Origin: Planomicrobium soli
GTDB taxonomy: Bacteria; Bacillota; Bacilli; Bacillales_A; Planococcaceae
Assembly: GCF_003014655.1 (NCBI RefSeq)
Contig: NZ_PYAT01000012.1
Span: forward strand, 20,580 to 84,579
DNA: 64,000 nucleotides
Reading direction: 5' to 3'
The notes below the pieces were generated by a model. The model made no database searches. It saw only the letters and a program-made list of their open reading frames with translations, and had not been told where the DNA came from. Both the position numbers and the translations under genes were made by a program. Each line of letters opens with the position of its first letter. Within the stretch, counting starts at the first letter, position 1. Shown piece after piece: positions 47,206 through 55,211 of the stretch.

Positions 47206-48405
47206 CTATTTAACACCAGCTTGTTCTTTCAAGATAGCTGCTTTATCAGTGCGTTCCCACGGAAGATCCACATCTGTGCGGCCAAAGTGGCCGTAAGCTG
47301 CAGTTTGTTTGTAGATGGGACGACGCAGATCAAGCATCTTGATAATGCCTGCTGGGCGCAAATCAAAGTTTGCACGGACAAGATCGATCAATGTTTCTTC
47401 GCTGACTTTGCCAGTTCCGAATGTATCGAATGCCAAAGATACAGGATGAGCTACGCCGATTGCGTAAGCCAACTGAACTTCACAGCGGTCAGCAAGTCCT
47501 GCAGCTACGATGTTCTTCGCTACATAACGTGCAGCGTATGCTGCCGAACGGTCAACTTTCGTCGCGTCCTTGCCAGAGAAAGCTCCGCCGCCGTGGCGAG
47601 CGTAACCGCCGTAAGTATCAACGATGATTTTACGCCCAGTCAAGCCTGCATCGCCTTGAGGTCCGCCGATAACAAAACGGCCAGTCGGGTTGATGAAGTA
47701 TTTTGTTTCTGCATCCATCAATTCAGCAGGAACCACTTCATTGATCACATATTCTTTAATATTGCGTTGAATTTGTTCAAGCGTCACTTCTGGGTGATGT
47801 TGAGTAGAAATGACAATTGTATCTACACGAATCGGTTTGTTATTTTCATCATACTCGATTGTTACTTGCGTTTTGCCATCCGGGCGCAAGTAAGGAAGAA
47901 TTTCTTCTTTGCGCACTTCTGCCAAACGGCGTGCCAATTTATGAGCCAATGAAATCGGCAACGGCATTAATTCTTCAGTTTCGTTAGTAGCGAAACCGAA
48001 CATCAAACCTTGGTCCCCTGCACCGATATCATCTAATTCTTTGTCAGTCATTTGGCCTTCACGTGATTCAAGCGCTACGTTTACCCCTGCAGCAATATCA
48101 GCTGACTGCTCGTCGATAGATGTCAAAACTGCGCTCGTTTCAGAGTCAAAACCATATTTCGCACGCGTATAGCCAATTTCACGGACAGTTTCGCGTACAA
48201 CTTTTGGAATATCTACATATGTAGAAGTTGTAATTTCTCCTGCTACAAGAACAAGTCCTGTAGTTACGGTTGTTTCGCACGCTACACGCGCGTTAGGATC
48301 TTCTGTTAAAATCGCATCCAAGATAGCATCTGAGATTTGGTCACAGATTTTGTCCGGATGTCCTTCTGTTACTGATTCTGATGTAAATAATCGACGGTTT
48401 TTCAA
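47206..48405 (-). CDS. metK: S-adenosylmethionine synthetase
   Basis: Makes SAM from methionine and ATP. Signature motifs: [18 protein letters not shown] at the N-terminus, [15 protein letters not shown] and [19 protein letters not shown]. 399 residues. The start is a TTG, ten bases after AGGAGG; no in-frame ATG or GTG is near, so the TTG start is well supported. Controlled by a SAM-I riboswitch; divergent from pckA. Confidence 0.98.
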   Translation of the reverse strand: MKNRRLFTSESVTEGHPDKICDQISDAILDAILTEDPNARVACETTVTTGLVLVAGEITTSTYVDIPKVVRETVREIGYTRAKYGFDSETSAVLTSIDEQSADIAAGVNVALESREGQMTDKELDDIGAGDQGLMFGFATNETEELMPLPISLAHKLARRLAEVRKEEILPYLRPDGKTQVTIEYDENNKPIRVDTIVISTQHHPEVTLEQIQRNIKEYVINEVVPAELMDAETKYFINPTGRFVIGGPQGDAGLTGRKIIVDTYGGYARHGGGAFSGKDATKVDRSAAYAARYVAKNIVAAGLADRCEVQLAYAIGVAHPVSLAFDTFGTGKVSEETLIDLVRANFDLRPAGIIKMLDLRRPIYKQTAAYGHFGRTDVDLPWERTDKAAILKEQAGVK

Positions 48406-48550
48406 AATGTGTTTTCCTCCTTATATCCTGTGAGATTGCTCTCGAAATTGATCTGATACTCATTTCCCATGTCAAGCCGCTTCAAAAGAATGAGGCTTCA
48501 AGCCGTTGTATTGTGGCCTTTATACACGAGGATAAAGGGCATTTGCACAA

Positions 48551-48720
48551 AAAAATCCCTTCCTTTTATTGCATAAGGAAAGGAAAAATAATCGTTAGCA
48601 CCTTTCACTCTTATCATCCAAGGCCTATCGCCTTGCTTCAGGTTTGGCACCTTCGCTGCAATTGCAGCAGGTTGCCGGGTTTCATAGGGCCTGCCCCCTC
48701 CACCAGCTCGGAATAAGAGT
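48551..48720 (-). ncRNA. SAM-I (S-box) riboswitch of metK
   Basis: On the minus strand 48719-48608 reads as an S-box aptamer: outer stem CTCTTATTCCGAG...GATGATAAGAG, the GGTGGAGGGGGCAGGCCC and ATGAAACCCGGCAACC conserved blocks, and a K-turn-like CTGAAGC region. A terminator CCTTTCCTTATGCAATAAAAGGAAGGGA with T run follows at 48588-48551. SAM binding would terminate transcription, giving feedback control. Confidence 0.96.
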
Positions 48721-48736
48721 ATCCGTTCAATTTTTC

Positions 48737-48765
48737 ATCTTACGGAATGTAATTGTTGATGTCAA
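48737..48765 (-). promoter_or_regulatory. Sigma-A promoter of metK
   Basis: TTGACA (48765-48760), 17-base spacer, TAAGAT (48742-48737): a strong match placed directly before the S-box. Confidence 0.82.
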
Positions 48766-48786
48766 CTTTTTTTAGCTAAAGTTGAC
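48761..48786. repeat. Inverted repeat between the metK and pckA promoters
   Basis: Perfect nine-base arms GTCAACTTT / AAAGTTGAC separated by eight bases; the left arm covers most of the metK -35. Confidence 0.7.
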
Positions 48787-48881
48787 TTTTCTCTTTGAAA
48801 ACTTCAAAAAACTTTCTTAAATTGTACGTTATTTGGAAACTTTGTATTTAAGCAGTTATTAGTATAGACTAATCGAATCAA

Positions 48882-48892
48882 TGTGTTATACT
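48882..48892 (+). promoter_or_regulatory. CcpN-like operator over the pckA -10
   Basis: TGTGTTATACT agrees at every position with the CcpN consensus TRTGHYATAYW as I recall it, and contains the likely -10 TATACT (48887-48892). In B. subtilis CcpN represses pckA under glycolytic conditions. No clear -35 is seen. Confidence 0.6.
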
Positions 48893-48954
48893 AATGTTCG
48901 AATATACAACCTCCCCATTTTTTCATGGGAATAACCGAAAAGGAAGGTACATAT

Positions 48955-50547
48955 ATGACTTCAGTAAATTTCGTAAACGACCTGAATGATTTGTTAAATA
49001 GCCCGAATGTACGTGTACAATTATCAGTTCCCCAATTAGTGGAGGAAGCTACTTCACGCGGCGAAGCAGTACTGACTAAAGATGGCGCTGTTAAAGCGGA
49101 GACTGGAAAATATACAGGCCGTTCGCCTAAAGATAAGTATATGGTAGAAGAAGAAATTTCGAAAGACAAAATTGATTGGGGCAATGTGAACCGTCCAATC
49201 TCTTCTGATGTTTTTGAAAATCTTTACGCTAAAGTCATCAATCATCTAAAACAAAAAGATGCGCTTTATGTGTTTAAAGGATTTGCCGGTGCTGACCCTG
49301 AATCTCGCCTTTCCATTCAAACCATCAACGAATATGCTTGGCACAACCTGTTCGCACATCAACTATTTATCCGTCCGACTGCTGAAGAATTAGCAGCTCA
49401 CCAAGCTGAATTCACCGTTGTATACGCACCTACTTTCCACGCAGATCCTGCAGTAGACGGCACTGATTCGGAAACGTTTATCATCGTGTCGATGGAAAAA
49501 CGCATTATCTTGATCGGCGGTACGGAATATGCTGGCGAAATGAAAAAATCGATTTTCTCTATCATGAACTATATTCTTCCTGAAAAAGGAATCCTTCCGA
49601 TGCACTGTTCGGCAAATGTTGGCCCTGAAGGCGATGTCACGTTGTTCTTTGGCCTCTCTGGCACAGGAAAAACGACGTTGTCGGCTGATGAAAACCGAAA
49701 ATTGATCGGTGATGACGAGCATGGCTGGTCGGATAATGGTGTATTCAATATCGAAGGCGGCTGCTATGCCAAGACCATCAACTTGACTCGCGAACACGAA
49801 CCACAAATTTACGACGCTATCCGTTTTGGCTCAGTTCTGGAAAACGTAATGGTTGATGAGGAAACACGCATCCCTGATTATCATGATGGCTCGTTGACTG
49901 AAAACACGCGCGCGGCATACCCAATCCAAGCGATTAGCAACATCGTCGATCCATCTGTTGCAGGGCATCCGAAAACAATCGTTTTCTTGACTGCTGATGC
50001 ATTCGGCGTCTTGCCTCCAATCAGCCATTTGACGAAAGAACAAGCGATGTACCATTTCCTAAGCGGCTATACATCAAAATTGGCTGGAACTGAACGCGGT
50101 GTTACGTCACCGGAAGCCACTTTCTCTACGTGCTTCGGATCTCCGTTCCTTCCATTGCACGCAACAGTCTACGCTGAAATGCTTGGGAATAAAATCGATG
50201 AGCACGGCGTTCAAGTGTTCCTTGTTAACACTGGCTGGACTGGCGGAGAGTATGGCGTTGGTAACCGCATGAAATTGTCTTACACACGTACCATGGTACG
50301 CGCAGCTATCCATGGAGAGTTGATCAACATTGAAACAGAAAAAGAAGAAATCTTCGGTTTTGAAATTCCGAAAGAAATTCCTGGTGTGCCGACTGAAGTC
50401 TTGAATCCTCGCAACGCATGGGCAGACAAAGAAGCATACGATAAAAAAGCAAAAGAACTTGCTAAACAATTCGAATCAAACTTTAAAAAGTTCGGTACGG
50501 TCTCTATTGATATCAGTGCTAAAGGCGGACCTTTAGTAACCGAATAA
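48955..50547 (+). CDS. pckA: Phosphoenolpyruvate carboxykinase (ATP)
   Basis: Gluconeogenic enzyme converting oxaloacetate plus ATP to PEP, CO2 and ADP. P-loop [16 protein letters not shown] (about residues 232-247), metal/substrate motifs [12 protein letters not shown] and [11 protein letters not shown], and [15 protein letters not shown] near the C-terminus. The ATG at 48955 follows AAAAGGAAGG and gives 530 residues, the usual length. It diverges from metK as in B. subtilis. Confidence 0.98.
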   Translation: MTSVNFVNDLNDLLNSPNVRVQLSVPQLVEEATSRGEAVLTKDGAVKAETGKYTGRSPKDKYMVEEEISKDKIDWGNVNRPISSDVFENLYAKVINHLKQKDALYVFKGFAGADPESRLSIQTINEYAWHNLFAHQLFIRPTAEELAAHQAEFTVVYAPTFHADPAVDGTDSETFIIVSMEKRIILIGGTEYAGEMKKSIFSIMNYILPEKGILPMHCSANVGPEGDVTLFFGLSGTGKTTLSADENRKLIGDDEHGWSDNGVFNIEGGCYAKTINLTREHEPQIYDAIRFGSVLENVMVDEETRIPDYHDGSLTENTRAAYPIQAISNIVDPSVAGHPKTIVFLTADAFGVLPPISHLTKEQAMYHFLSGYTSKLAGTERGVTSPEATFSTCFGSPFLPLHATVYAEMLGNKIDEHGVQVFLVNTGWTGGEYGVGNRMKLSYTRTMVRAAIHGELINIETEKEEIFGFEIPKEIPGVPTEVLNPRNAWADKEAYDKKAKELAKQFESNFKKFGTVSIDISAKGGPLVTE

Positions 50548-50557
50548 CTAAATCACT

Positions 50558-50590
50558 GAAAAGCCATCTGCGTAAGCGGATGGCTTTTTT
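50558..50590 (+). terminator. Terminator of pckA
   Basis: AAAAGCCATC-TGCGTAAGCG-GATGGCTTTTTT hairpin. Confidence 0.9.
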
Positions 50591-50594
50591 CACT

Positions 50595-51371
50595 TTATTC
50601 TTGCCGCTTCATCCATTCAACGGCTGCCTTTACTGTCCGGCGATTTGCCACCGGAGGAAAGAAATGTGTATAGTTTGGAAAATACCAGGTTTCATGCTGC
50701 TGGCCATTCATTTTCAGCGCCTCTTCCAACAGGTAAGCTTGGCCTGGTGAAACATTTTCGTCTTTCAGCCCGTGAATAATGAGAAACGGAGCCTTTGCTT
50801 CTTCCAAACGCAATAATGGATTGCGCTCTTCATATGCCGCGAGTGCCGTATTAGGCGTTCCACCGTAAATCCGCTTCATCATGCGGCGCATGTCTGGCCG
50901 CTCTTTATAAGTCAACACGGTATCCGTCACACCGGCCCAAGTGACGACCGACGTGATGTCATCGCGCAGAACGGTTGTCCATAATGCCATGATGCCGCCT
51001 CTGGAAAATGCCAGCAAGTGAATCTTGCCGTTGCACCGCGTTTTCAAGACATCCACTCCATAAACCGCATCCCACCTGTCCGCTCCCGCAAACTCATCTT
51101 TTCCTTCTCCTCCACGGTTGCCGCGGTAATAAGGCGCAAATACGACAAATCCTTGTGCCGCAAATTGGGCGATGCGCGCTGGGCGTACCATCCCGATTGA
51201 TTGGATACCGCCTCTTAAATACAAAATGCCGCTATAATCCCCCATAGATTTCGGCTCTGCAAGCAGGCCTTTTACTTTTAACCCTTCCGACCAGTAGACG
51301 ATTTCTTGCATTCGCACATGCGGATTTGGTGAGGGATACCATTTTTTCGACTCAATCGCTCCATTTTCCAC
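50595..51371 (-). CDS. ytmA: Prolyl-oligopeptidase-like alpha/beta hydrolase (YtmA)
   Basis: S9-like hydrolase domain: LYLRGGIQSIG oxyanion strand, nucleophile elbow AFSRGGIMALW (Ser within F-S-R-G-G), acidic IIHGLKDENVSPGQ and a final NYTHFFPP His. 258 residues, cytoplasmic. GTG start about eight bases after GGAGAAGG, inside the end of ytkD (20-base overlap), so translation is coupled. Substrate unknown. Confidence 0.88.
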   Translation of the reverse strand: MENGAIESKKWYPSPNPHVRMQEIVYWSEGLKVKGLLAEPKSMGDYSGILYLRGGIQSIGMVRPARIAQFAAQGFVVFAPYYRGNRGGEGKDEFAGADRWDAVYGVDVLKTRCNGKIHLLAFSRGGIMALWTTVLRDDITSVVTWAGVTDTVLTYKERPDMRRMMKRIYGGTPNTALAAYEERNPLLRLEEAKAPFLIIHGLKDENVSPGQAYLLEEALKMNGQQHETWYFPNYTHFFPPVANRRTVKAAVEWMKRQE

Positions 51372-51810
51372 TTTGTTTCACCTTCTCCAAAATTTCCTTC
51401 ATCCCTGAATCTCTCATCAAAAAACTAAACCGGTCATCAAGCTCCAACTCATCAGCCATTACAGCCCCTGCCGTCTCAAGCAGCGGACTAGTTTCCAGCC
51501 GGCTCACCGTTGCCGTAAAAACGGTTTTACAGAATGGCTTCTCCGAGTAAACCATATACTCAGCCAGCCATTCAATGCTTTCTACAACCGCTCCGGTTTC
51601 CTCATACACTTCCCTTATTGCCGCTGCAGTTAAACTTTCCCCTGCCTCTACTTTGCCTCCTGGAAATTCCAATCCTCGAACCAAGTGATCGGTCAAAAGC
51701 CATTGCCCTTGAAATTTCGAAACAACCAATACATGCCTGCTTGCAATTGAGAAATGTCCAGGCTCAAAAAACAACTCGCACGTAAAGCCGTTTAAATCTT
51801 TATACTTCAT
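51352..51810 (-). CDS. ytkD: Nudix hydrolase YtkD
   Basis: Nudix box GGKVEAGESLTAAAIREVYEETGAV (first 20 residues: GGKVEAGESLTAAAIREVYE) at about residues 53-77 with the GX5EX7REVXEEXG pattern. B. subtilis YtkD hydrolyses 8-oxo-dGTP and other NTPs and has been linked to RNA decapping. I set the start at the ATG at 51810 after GAGGTG, giving 152 residues; the upstream in-frame ATG lacks a ribosome site. Between dps and ytmA as in B. subtilis; next to dps it fits an oxidative damage context. Confidence 0.9.
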   Translation of the reverse strand: MKYKDLNGFTCELFFEPGHFSIASRHVLVVSKFQGQWLLTDHLVRGLEFPGGKVEAGESLTAAAIREVYEETGAVVESIEWLAEYMVYSEKPFCKTVFTATVSRLETSPLLETAGAVMADELELDDRFSFLMRDSGMKEILEKVKQSGKWSD

Positions 51811-51833
51811 TTCGTTCACCTCTACGCCATCAG

Positions 51834-51868
51834 AAAAAGCGTACACTGAAGAATCAGTGTACGCTTCT
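51834..51868 (-). terminator. Terminator of dps
   Basis: GAAGCGTACACTGA-TTCT-TCAGTGTACGCTTTTTC on the minus strand. Confidence 0.9.
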
Positions 51869-51879
51869 GTATTTCTATT

Positions 51880-52326
51880 TTACTTCTTTTCGCCCAAAAA
51901 TGCTGATAACATCCAAGAATGTTTTTCTAAGTTTTGATGAATCGCATTCAACATATCTTCTGTCATATCATCGTTGTCTTCTGCAGCCAATTCCATGCCA
52001 TGCTTCAGCGACTTCATGATTTTGTCATAGTCGGAAACGACCGTTTGGACCATTTCATCTGAGCTTTCTTTGCTTGTCGCTTCATCCACCACCGAAAGTT
52101 CCAGCTGTTCGCGCATAGTCGCAACCGGCTTGCCGCCAAGCGCCAATAACCGTTCAGCTATTTCATCCATATGCAATGTTGCTTCGTTATACAATTCTTC
52201 AAACTTTACATGCAATGTGAAGAATTGATGGCCTTTTACGTACCAATGAAAATTATGTAATTTCGTGTAAACTACCGACCATGTTGCAACTTGTACGTTT
52301 AATTCCTGATTTAATTCCGCTGACAT
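51880..52326 (-). CDS. dps: Dps/MrgA-type DNA-protecting mini-ferritin
   Basis: Dodecameric ferritin-like protein that binds DNA and oxidises iron with peroxide. Ferroxidase residues lie in [20 protein letters not shown] and [20 protein letters not shown], the inter-subunit site typical of Dps. 148 residues from the ATG at 52326, eight bases after GGAGAG. A sigma-B-type promoter match lies upstream, in line with dps of B. subtilis. Confidence 0.95.
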   Translation of the reverse strand: MSAELNQELNVQVATWSVVYTKLHNFHWYVKGHQFFTLHVKFEELYNEATLHMDEIAERLLALGGKPVATMREQLELSVVDEATSKESSDEMVQTVVSDYDKIMKSLKHGMELAAEDNDDMTEDMLNAIHQNLEKHSWMLSAFLGEKK

Positions 52327-52371
52327 TCCAATCACTCTCCAATTAGTTGATTAAGCTTCTATACTTTATTA

Positions 52372-52397
52372 ATACCTCTGGAATCCTTACAATAAAC
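52372..52397 (-). promoter_or_regulatory. Sigma-B-type promoter of dps
   Basis: GTTTAT (52397-52392), 14-base spacer, AGGTAT (52377-52372), each five of six to consensus and 46 bases before the dps start. I found no clear PerR box. Confidence 0.6.
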
Positions 52398-52438
52398 ATA
52401 GAGGATCTACCAAATCATCCGAAAAGAGCTGACTCTAT

Positions 52439-52672
52439 ATGAAAACCGTTATCTTAAAGCTATTCCGTTTTTATCAGCGGTTCATCTCTCCCTTGTCTCC
52501 ACCGAGTTGCCGGTTTTATCCGACATGTTCAAGCTATGGTATAGAAGCTGTCCAAAAACATGGTGCGTTCAAAGGCGGGTTTTTGACCATAAGACGGATC
52601 CTGAAATGCCATCCGTTTCATGAAGGCGGAATCGATTTTGTTCCTGAAGAATGGCCCCCTAAAAAAAGTTAG
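52439..52672 (+). CDS. yidD: YidD, membrane protein insertion efficiency factor
   Basis: 77-residue protein with the family hallmark [24 protein letters not shown]; the cysteines and the SYG segment are invariant in YidD. In E. coli it assists YidC-dependent insertion and is membrane-associated through an amphipathic N-terminus, here [17 protein letters not shown]. The B. subtilis homologue YtjA also sits by dps. Ends in a terminator. Confidence 0.94.
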   Translation: MKTVILKLFRFYQRFISPLSPPSCRFYPTCSSYGIEAVQKHGAFKGGFLTIRRILKCHPFHEGGIDFVPEEWPPKKS

Positions 52673-52690
52673 GGGTTTTCTTGTTTTTTT
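52657..52690 (+). terminator. Terminator of yidD
   Basis: CCCCCT-AAAAAAAGTT-AGGGG followed by T-rich DNA; the stem overlaps the stop codon region. Confidence 0.8.
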
Positions 52691-52722
52691 GGGCGCTTTC
52701 GTGTAACATACCTTATGTTGTA

Positions 52723-52742
52723 AAAACGTAATCGTTACACTT
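52723..52742 (+). promoter_or_regulatory. Zur-box-like operator upstream of the zinc-binding lipoprotein
   Basis: CGTAAT-C-GTTACA differs from the CGTAAT-N-ATTACG core of the Zur operator at two positions. It ends just before the ribosome site, where a repressor would block transcription. Confidence 0.55.
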
Positions 52743-52754
52743 TGGAGGTTCAAT

Positions 52755-53795
52755 ATGAAAAAAATAATTCCCTTGCTTGTTCTTGTTTTAATATTAGGTG
52801 CTTGCGGTCAATCTGCTGTTCCGCAAAACAAAGCTGATGAAACTGAAAAGGTTGAAGTCTATACAACCGTTTATCCATTGACTTACTTTACCGAGCGCAT
52901 TGGCGGAGAACGTGTCAATGTCAACTCTGTCTATCCTGCCGGAGCAAATGAACATACGTTTGAACCAACGCAGAAAGACATGATTGCACTTGCTGAAGCC
53001 GATCTGATGTTCTATGTGGGTCTTGGCCTGGAAGGGTTCATCGACAACGCGAAAAAGACGCTGGAAAACGAAAGCGTAAAATTTGTCGCGACTGCAGACG
53101 CTATCACTGACGAAGAATTGGAGTCTGGCGGTGTGCATGAAGCGCACGAAGAAGAAACTCATGACGAAGAAAGCCATGAAGAACATGAACATGAAGACGA
53201 GGCACATGAAGATGAGCATGAGGCACACGAAGAAGAACACGGAACCGATTCCCATGAAGGCCATAATCATGGCGATACAGATCCGCATGTTTGGATTTCT
53301 CCGGTACTCAGCCAAAAATTAGCGCTATCCATTAAAGACTCTCTGACGCAAGCAGATCCAGAAGGCGCTGAAACATACGACGCCAATTATACAAAACTGA
53401 TCAGCGAACTAAAAAAACTTGATCAGTCGTTCGCCGACTTGTCAGAGCGGGTAACAAACAAGACCTTTTTTGTCTCGCATTCCGCTTTCGGTTATATTGC
53501 AGAACCATACGGCTTTGAACAAATTTCAGTTGCCGGGCTGAACAGCCAAGATGAACCTTCTCAAAAAGAATTGACAAAAATAGTCGATTTGGCTAAAGAA
53601 AAAAACATCAACTATATTATTTTCGAACAAAATGTTTCTTCTAAGCTCACAGAGGTTATCCAAAATGAAGTCGGGGCTGAAGCTTTGCAAATGCACAACC
53701 TTGGCGTCTTGACTCAGGAAAACATTGATAACAATGAAACGTACTTTACGTTGATGGAGAAAAACCTTCAAGTGTTAGAGACGGCATTAAAATAA
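52755..53795 (+). CDS. znuA: Zinc ABC transporter substrate-binding lipoprotein (ZnuA/AdcA-like)
   Basis: Cluster A-I metal-binding receptor. Lipoprotein signal with lipobox LGAC, Cys17. The mature part has TTVYPLTYFTERIGG and PAGANEHTFEPTQKD with a ligand His, then a 50-residue His/Glu/Asp-rich loop (about 126-178) typical of zinc rather than manganese receptors, followed by DPHVWISP, FFVSHSAFGYIAEPYGF and NYIIFEQNVSSK. 346 residues. The start follows GGAGG. No permease or ATPase gene adjoins it, so it is an orphan receptor. Confidence 0.93.
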   Translation: MKKIIPLLVLVLILGACGQSAVPQNKADETEKVEVYTTVYPLTYFTERIGGERVNVNSVYPAGANEHTFEPTQKDMIALAEADLMFYVGLGLEGFIDNAKKTLENESVKFVATADAITDEELESGGVHEAHEEETHDEESHEEHEHEDEAHEDEHEAHEEEHGTDSHEGHNHGDTDPHVWISPVLSQKLALSIKDSLTQADPEGAETYDANYTKLISELKKLDQSFADLSERVTNKTFFVSHSAFGYIAEPYGFEQISVAGLNSQDEPSQKELTKIVDLAKEKNINYIIFEQNVSSKLTEVIQNEVGAEALQMHNLGVLTQENIDNNETYFTLMEKNLQVLETALK

Positions 53796-53801
53796 TTTTT
53801 C

Positions 53802-53846
53802 ATACTAAAAGGCGAATCCATCCAAGGATTCGCCTTTTAGTATAGG
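53802..53846. terminator. Bidirectional terminator after znuA
   Basis: ACTAAAAGGCGAATCC-ATCCAA-GGATTCGCCTTTTAGT, a long perfect stem. Confidence 0.92.
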
Positions 53847-53922
53847 CATTTTTCTATTACCGCCACCCGGCAATTCTATACTTCTTAAAGGCTGGCTGCT
53901 TTTAACAAATTAACTTTTTCAT

Positions 53923-54177
53923 CTACTCCACTGCCCGCTCTTGTTTAGCTTTTTCATATCGCGCCTGCATGTGCCATTTTGCCACTCTATCAATCAATCC
54001 ATAAAAACCAAAAAGAAGTCCTGAGAAAAGCGTAATTTCTATCAGACCTTTCCCAAGCGAATGCCAGGTAAAACCGTCATAAATAGGATGAGGATACTGA
54101 AAGAAACTGGATCCCGAATAAATCAGTTGAATAAAATAAACAATCATATAAGCAAGCATAAACTTCCAAAAACTCAT
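53923..54177 (-). CDS. Small membrane protein of unknown function
   Basis: 84 residues with two predicted membrane segments (FWKFMLAYMIVYFIQLIYSG at about 3-22; IEITLFSGLLFGFYGLI at about 46-62) and a basic amphipathic C-terminus. I do not recognise the family. The ATG at 54177 is eight bases after AGGAG, a good start. It may be coupled to the preceding short ORF (ATGA overlap). The DNA is AT-richer than the flanking genes. Confidence 0.6.
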   Translation of the reverse strand: MSFWKFMLAYMIVYFIQLIYSGSSFFQYPHPIYDGFTWHSLGKGLIEITLFSGLLFGFYGLIDRVAKWHMQARYEKAKQERAVE

Positions 54178-54365
54178 TTCAACCATCTCCTGCTTTTTGA
54201 TTTTTTGACCTCGAGCTCTAGTAATCCCTTTTTATCGAATAATGGACCGATTGACATAACAATAATGAAAAGGCGATTGAAACGCTCTTTTATCCCTCTA
54301 TTCTTTTTTCTATAATAGATATACGCATTACCATCCAATAAGTTCCAATCATTAAAAATCTCCAC
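54174..54365 (-). CDS. Doubtful short ORF, possibly part of a decayed gene
   Basis: A 63-codon frame from a GTG, ending in TGA that overlaps the next start (ATGA). The middle (NRLFIIVMSIGPLF) is hydrophobic. A second start, ATG with GTGGAG before it, opens at about 54353 in another frame but meets a stop after about 20 codons. It could be a real small protein or a frameshifted remnant. I do not recognise it. Confidence 0.3.
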   Translation of the reverse strand: MEIFNDWNLLDGNAYIYYRKKNRGIKERFNRLFIIVMSIGPLFDKKGLLELEVKKSKSRRWLK

Positions 54366-54447
54366 TAAAAAGCAGAGATTCTATTTAGAATTCCTGCTCT
54401 CAGAGCTATAATGAAGAGCTATTTCATTACTTAAAATGGCTATAGCG

Positions 54448-55128
54448 TTATTCAGACGGAAACTTTGCCAGCAAATTGTGGAGCCGAATTTCAAATTTGT
54501 CCCGCCACTCGTCCGCCAATTCCCGGACAGCCAAAATTCTTTGGATTCCTTCGATGTTTTGCGGTTCATGGAAATACACTTTGTTCGTATAAAGTACGGA
54601 AATTTTTTGGGGATGCTGCTCAATCAAGTTAATGGTTGAATTTGTACTGACATATCCTTCTTCAAGCACTCGGCACATATAACCGGTAAAACCTGTTTTC
54701 ACCATCACTTTTAACAAAGGCGTCATATCGTGATATCGGTCGATGGTACTGCATGGGACGCGCCCTTGGGTTACTTGAATAACGGCTTCTCCCAGCCGGT
54801 AAATGTTGCCGATATACACTTTGTCCTCAAGCATGTTAGTTACCGACACATTTTCTCCAAAAGCCGAAGTGGGCAGCGGCTTACCGAATTCTTTTTCCCA
54901 TCGTGCATAATGTTCATATGGATAGATGCAGACAGCCCGATCAGGTCCACCGTGATGTTTCAAGTCCGCTACATCATCTCCATCAAACCGTTCTTTTGAT
55001 AAAAATACTTTTTCTACTGGTTTCTTGCGAATCCCAGTCTCCATTTCTTTTCCTTCGCCGTATTTCATCGTTTCAGGCAGCCCGACTGATAGGTTCTTTA
55101 TTTCAATACCCATAGTTCCTTGCATCAT
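54448..55128 (-). CDS. MOSC-domain protein (YiiM/YflK-like)
   Basis: MOSC domains bind sulfur and molybdenum cofactor; YiiM-type proteins detoxify N-hydroxylated compounds. Visible are the 3-alpha N-terminal IEIKNLSVGLP and, in order, DLKHHGGPDRAVCIYPYEHY, LPTSAFGENVSV and VTQGRVPCSTIDRYH with the conserved Cys. About 226 residues. The start is uncertain between ATGs at 55128, 55125 and 55113; GGGGTC before the first favours it. It is convergent to none and lies just downstream of the men terminator in the same direction. Confidence 0.88.
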   Translation of the reverse strand: MMQGTMGIEIKNLSVGLPETMKYGEGKEMETGIRKKPVEKVFLSKERFDGDDVADLKHHGGPDRAVCIYPYEHYARWEKEFGKPLPTSAFGENVSVTNMLEDKVYIGNIYRLGEAVIQVTQGRVPCSTIDRYHDMTPLLKVMVKTGFTGYMCRVLEEGYVSTNSTINLIEQHPQKISVLYTNKVYFHEPQNIEGIQRILAVRELADEWRDKFEIRLHNLLAKFPSE

Positions 55129-55173
55129 TGTTGACCCCGCTTTCCAAACCATTCTTTATTTTCATGTTAACAT

Positions 55174-55208
55174 AGAAAAAGCCTGAATTCTTAGCGAATT
55201 CAGGCTTT
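55174..55208 (-). terminator. Terminator of the men operon
   Basis: AAAGCCTGAATTC-GCTAA-GAATTCAGGCTTTTT on the minus strand after menC. Confidence 0.9.
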
Positions 55209-55211
55209 CCG

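Noticed and set aside
47080..47952. 290-codon open frame antisense to metK
   Set aside because: It crosses the metK terminators and lies opposite a highly conserved gene; its Cys/Phe-rich composition is that of a shadow frame.
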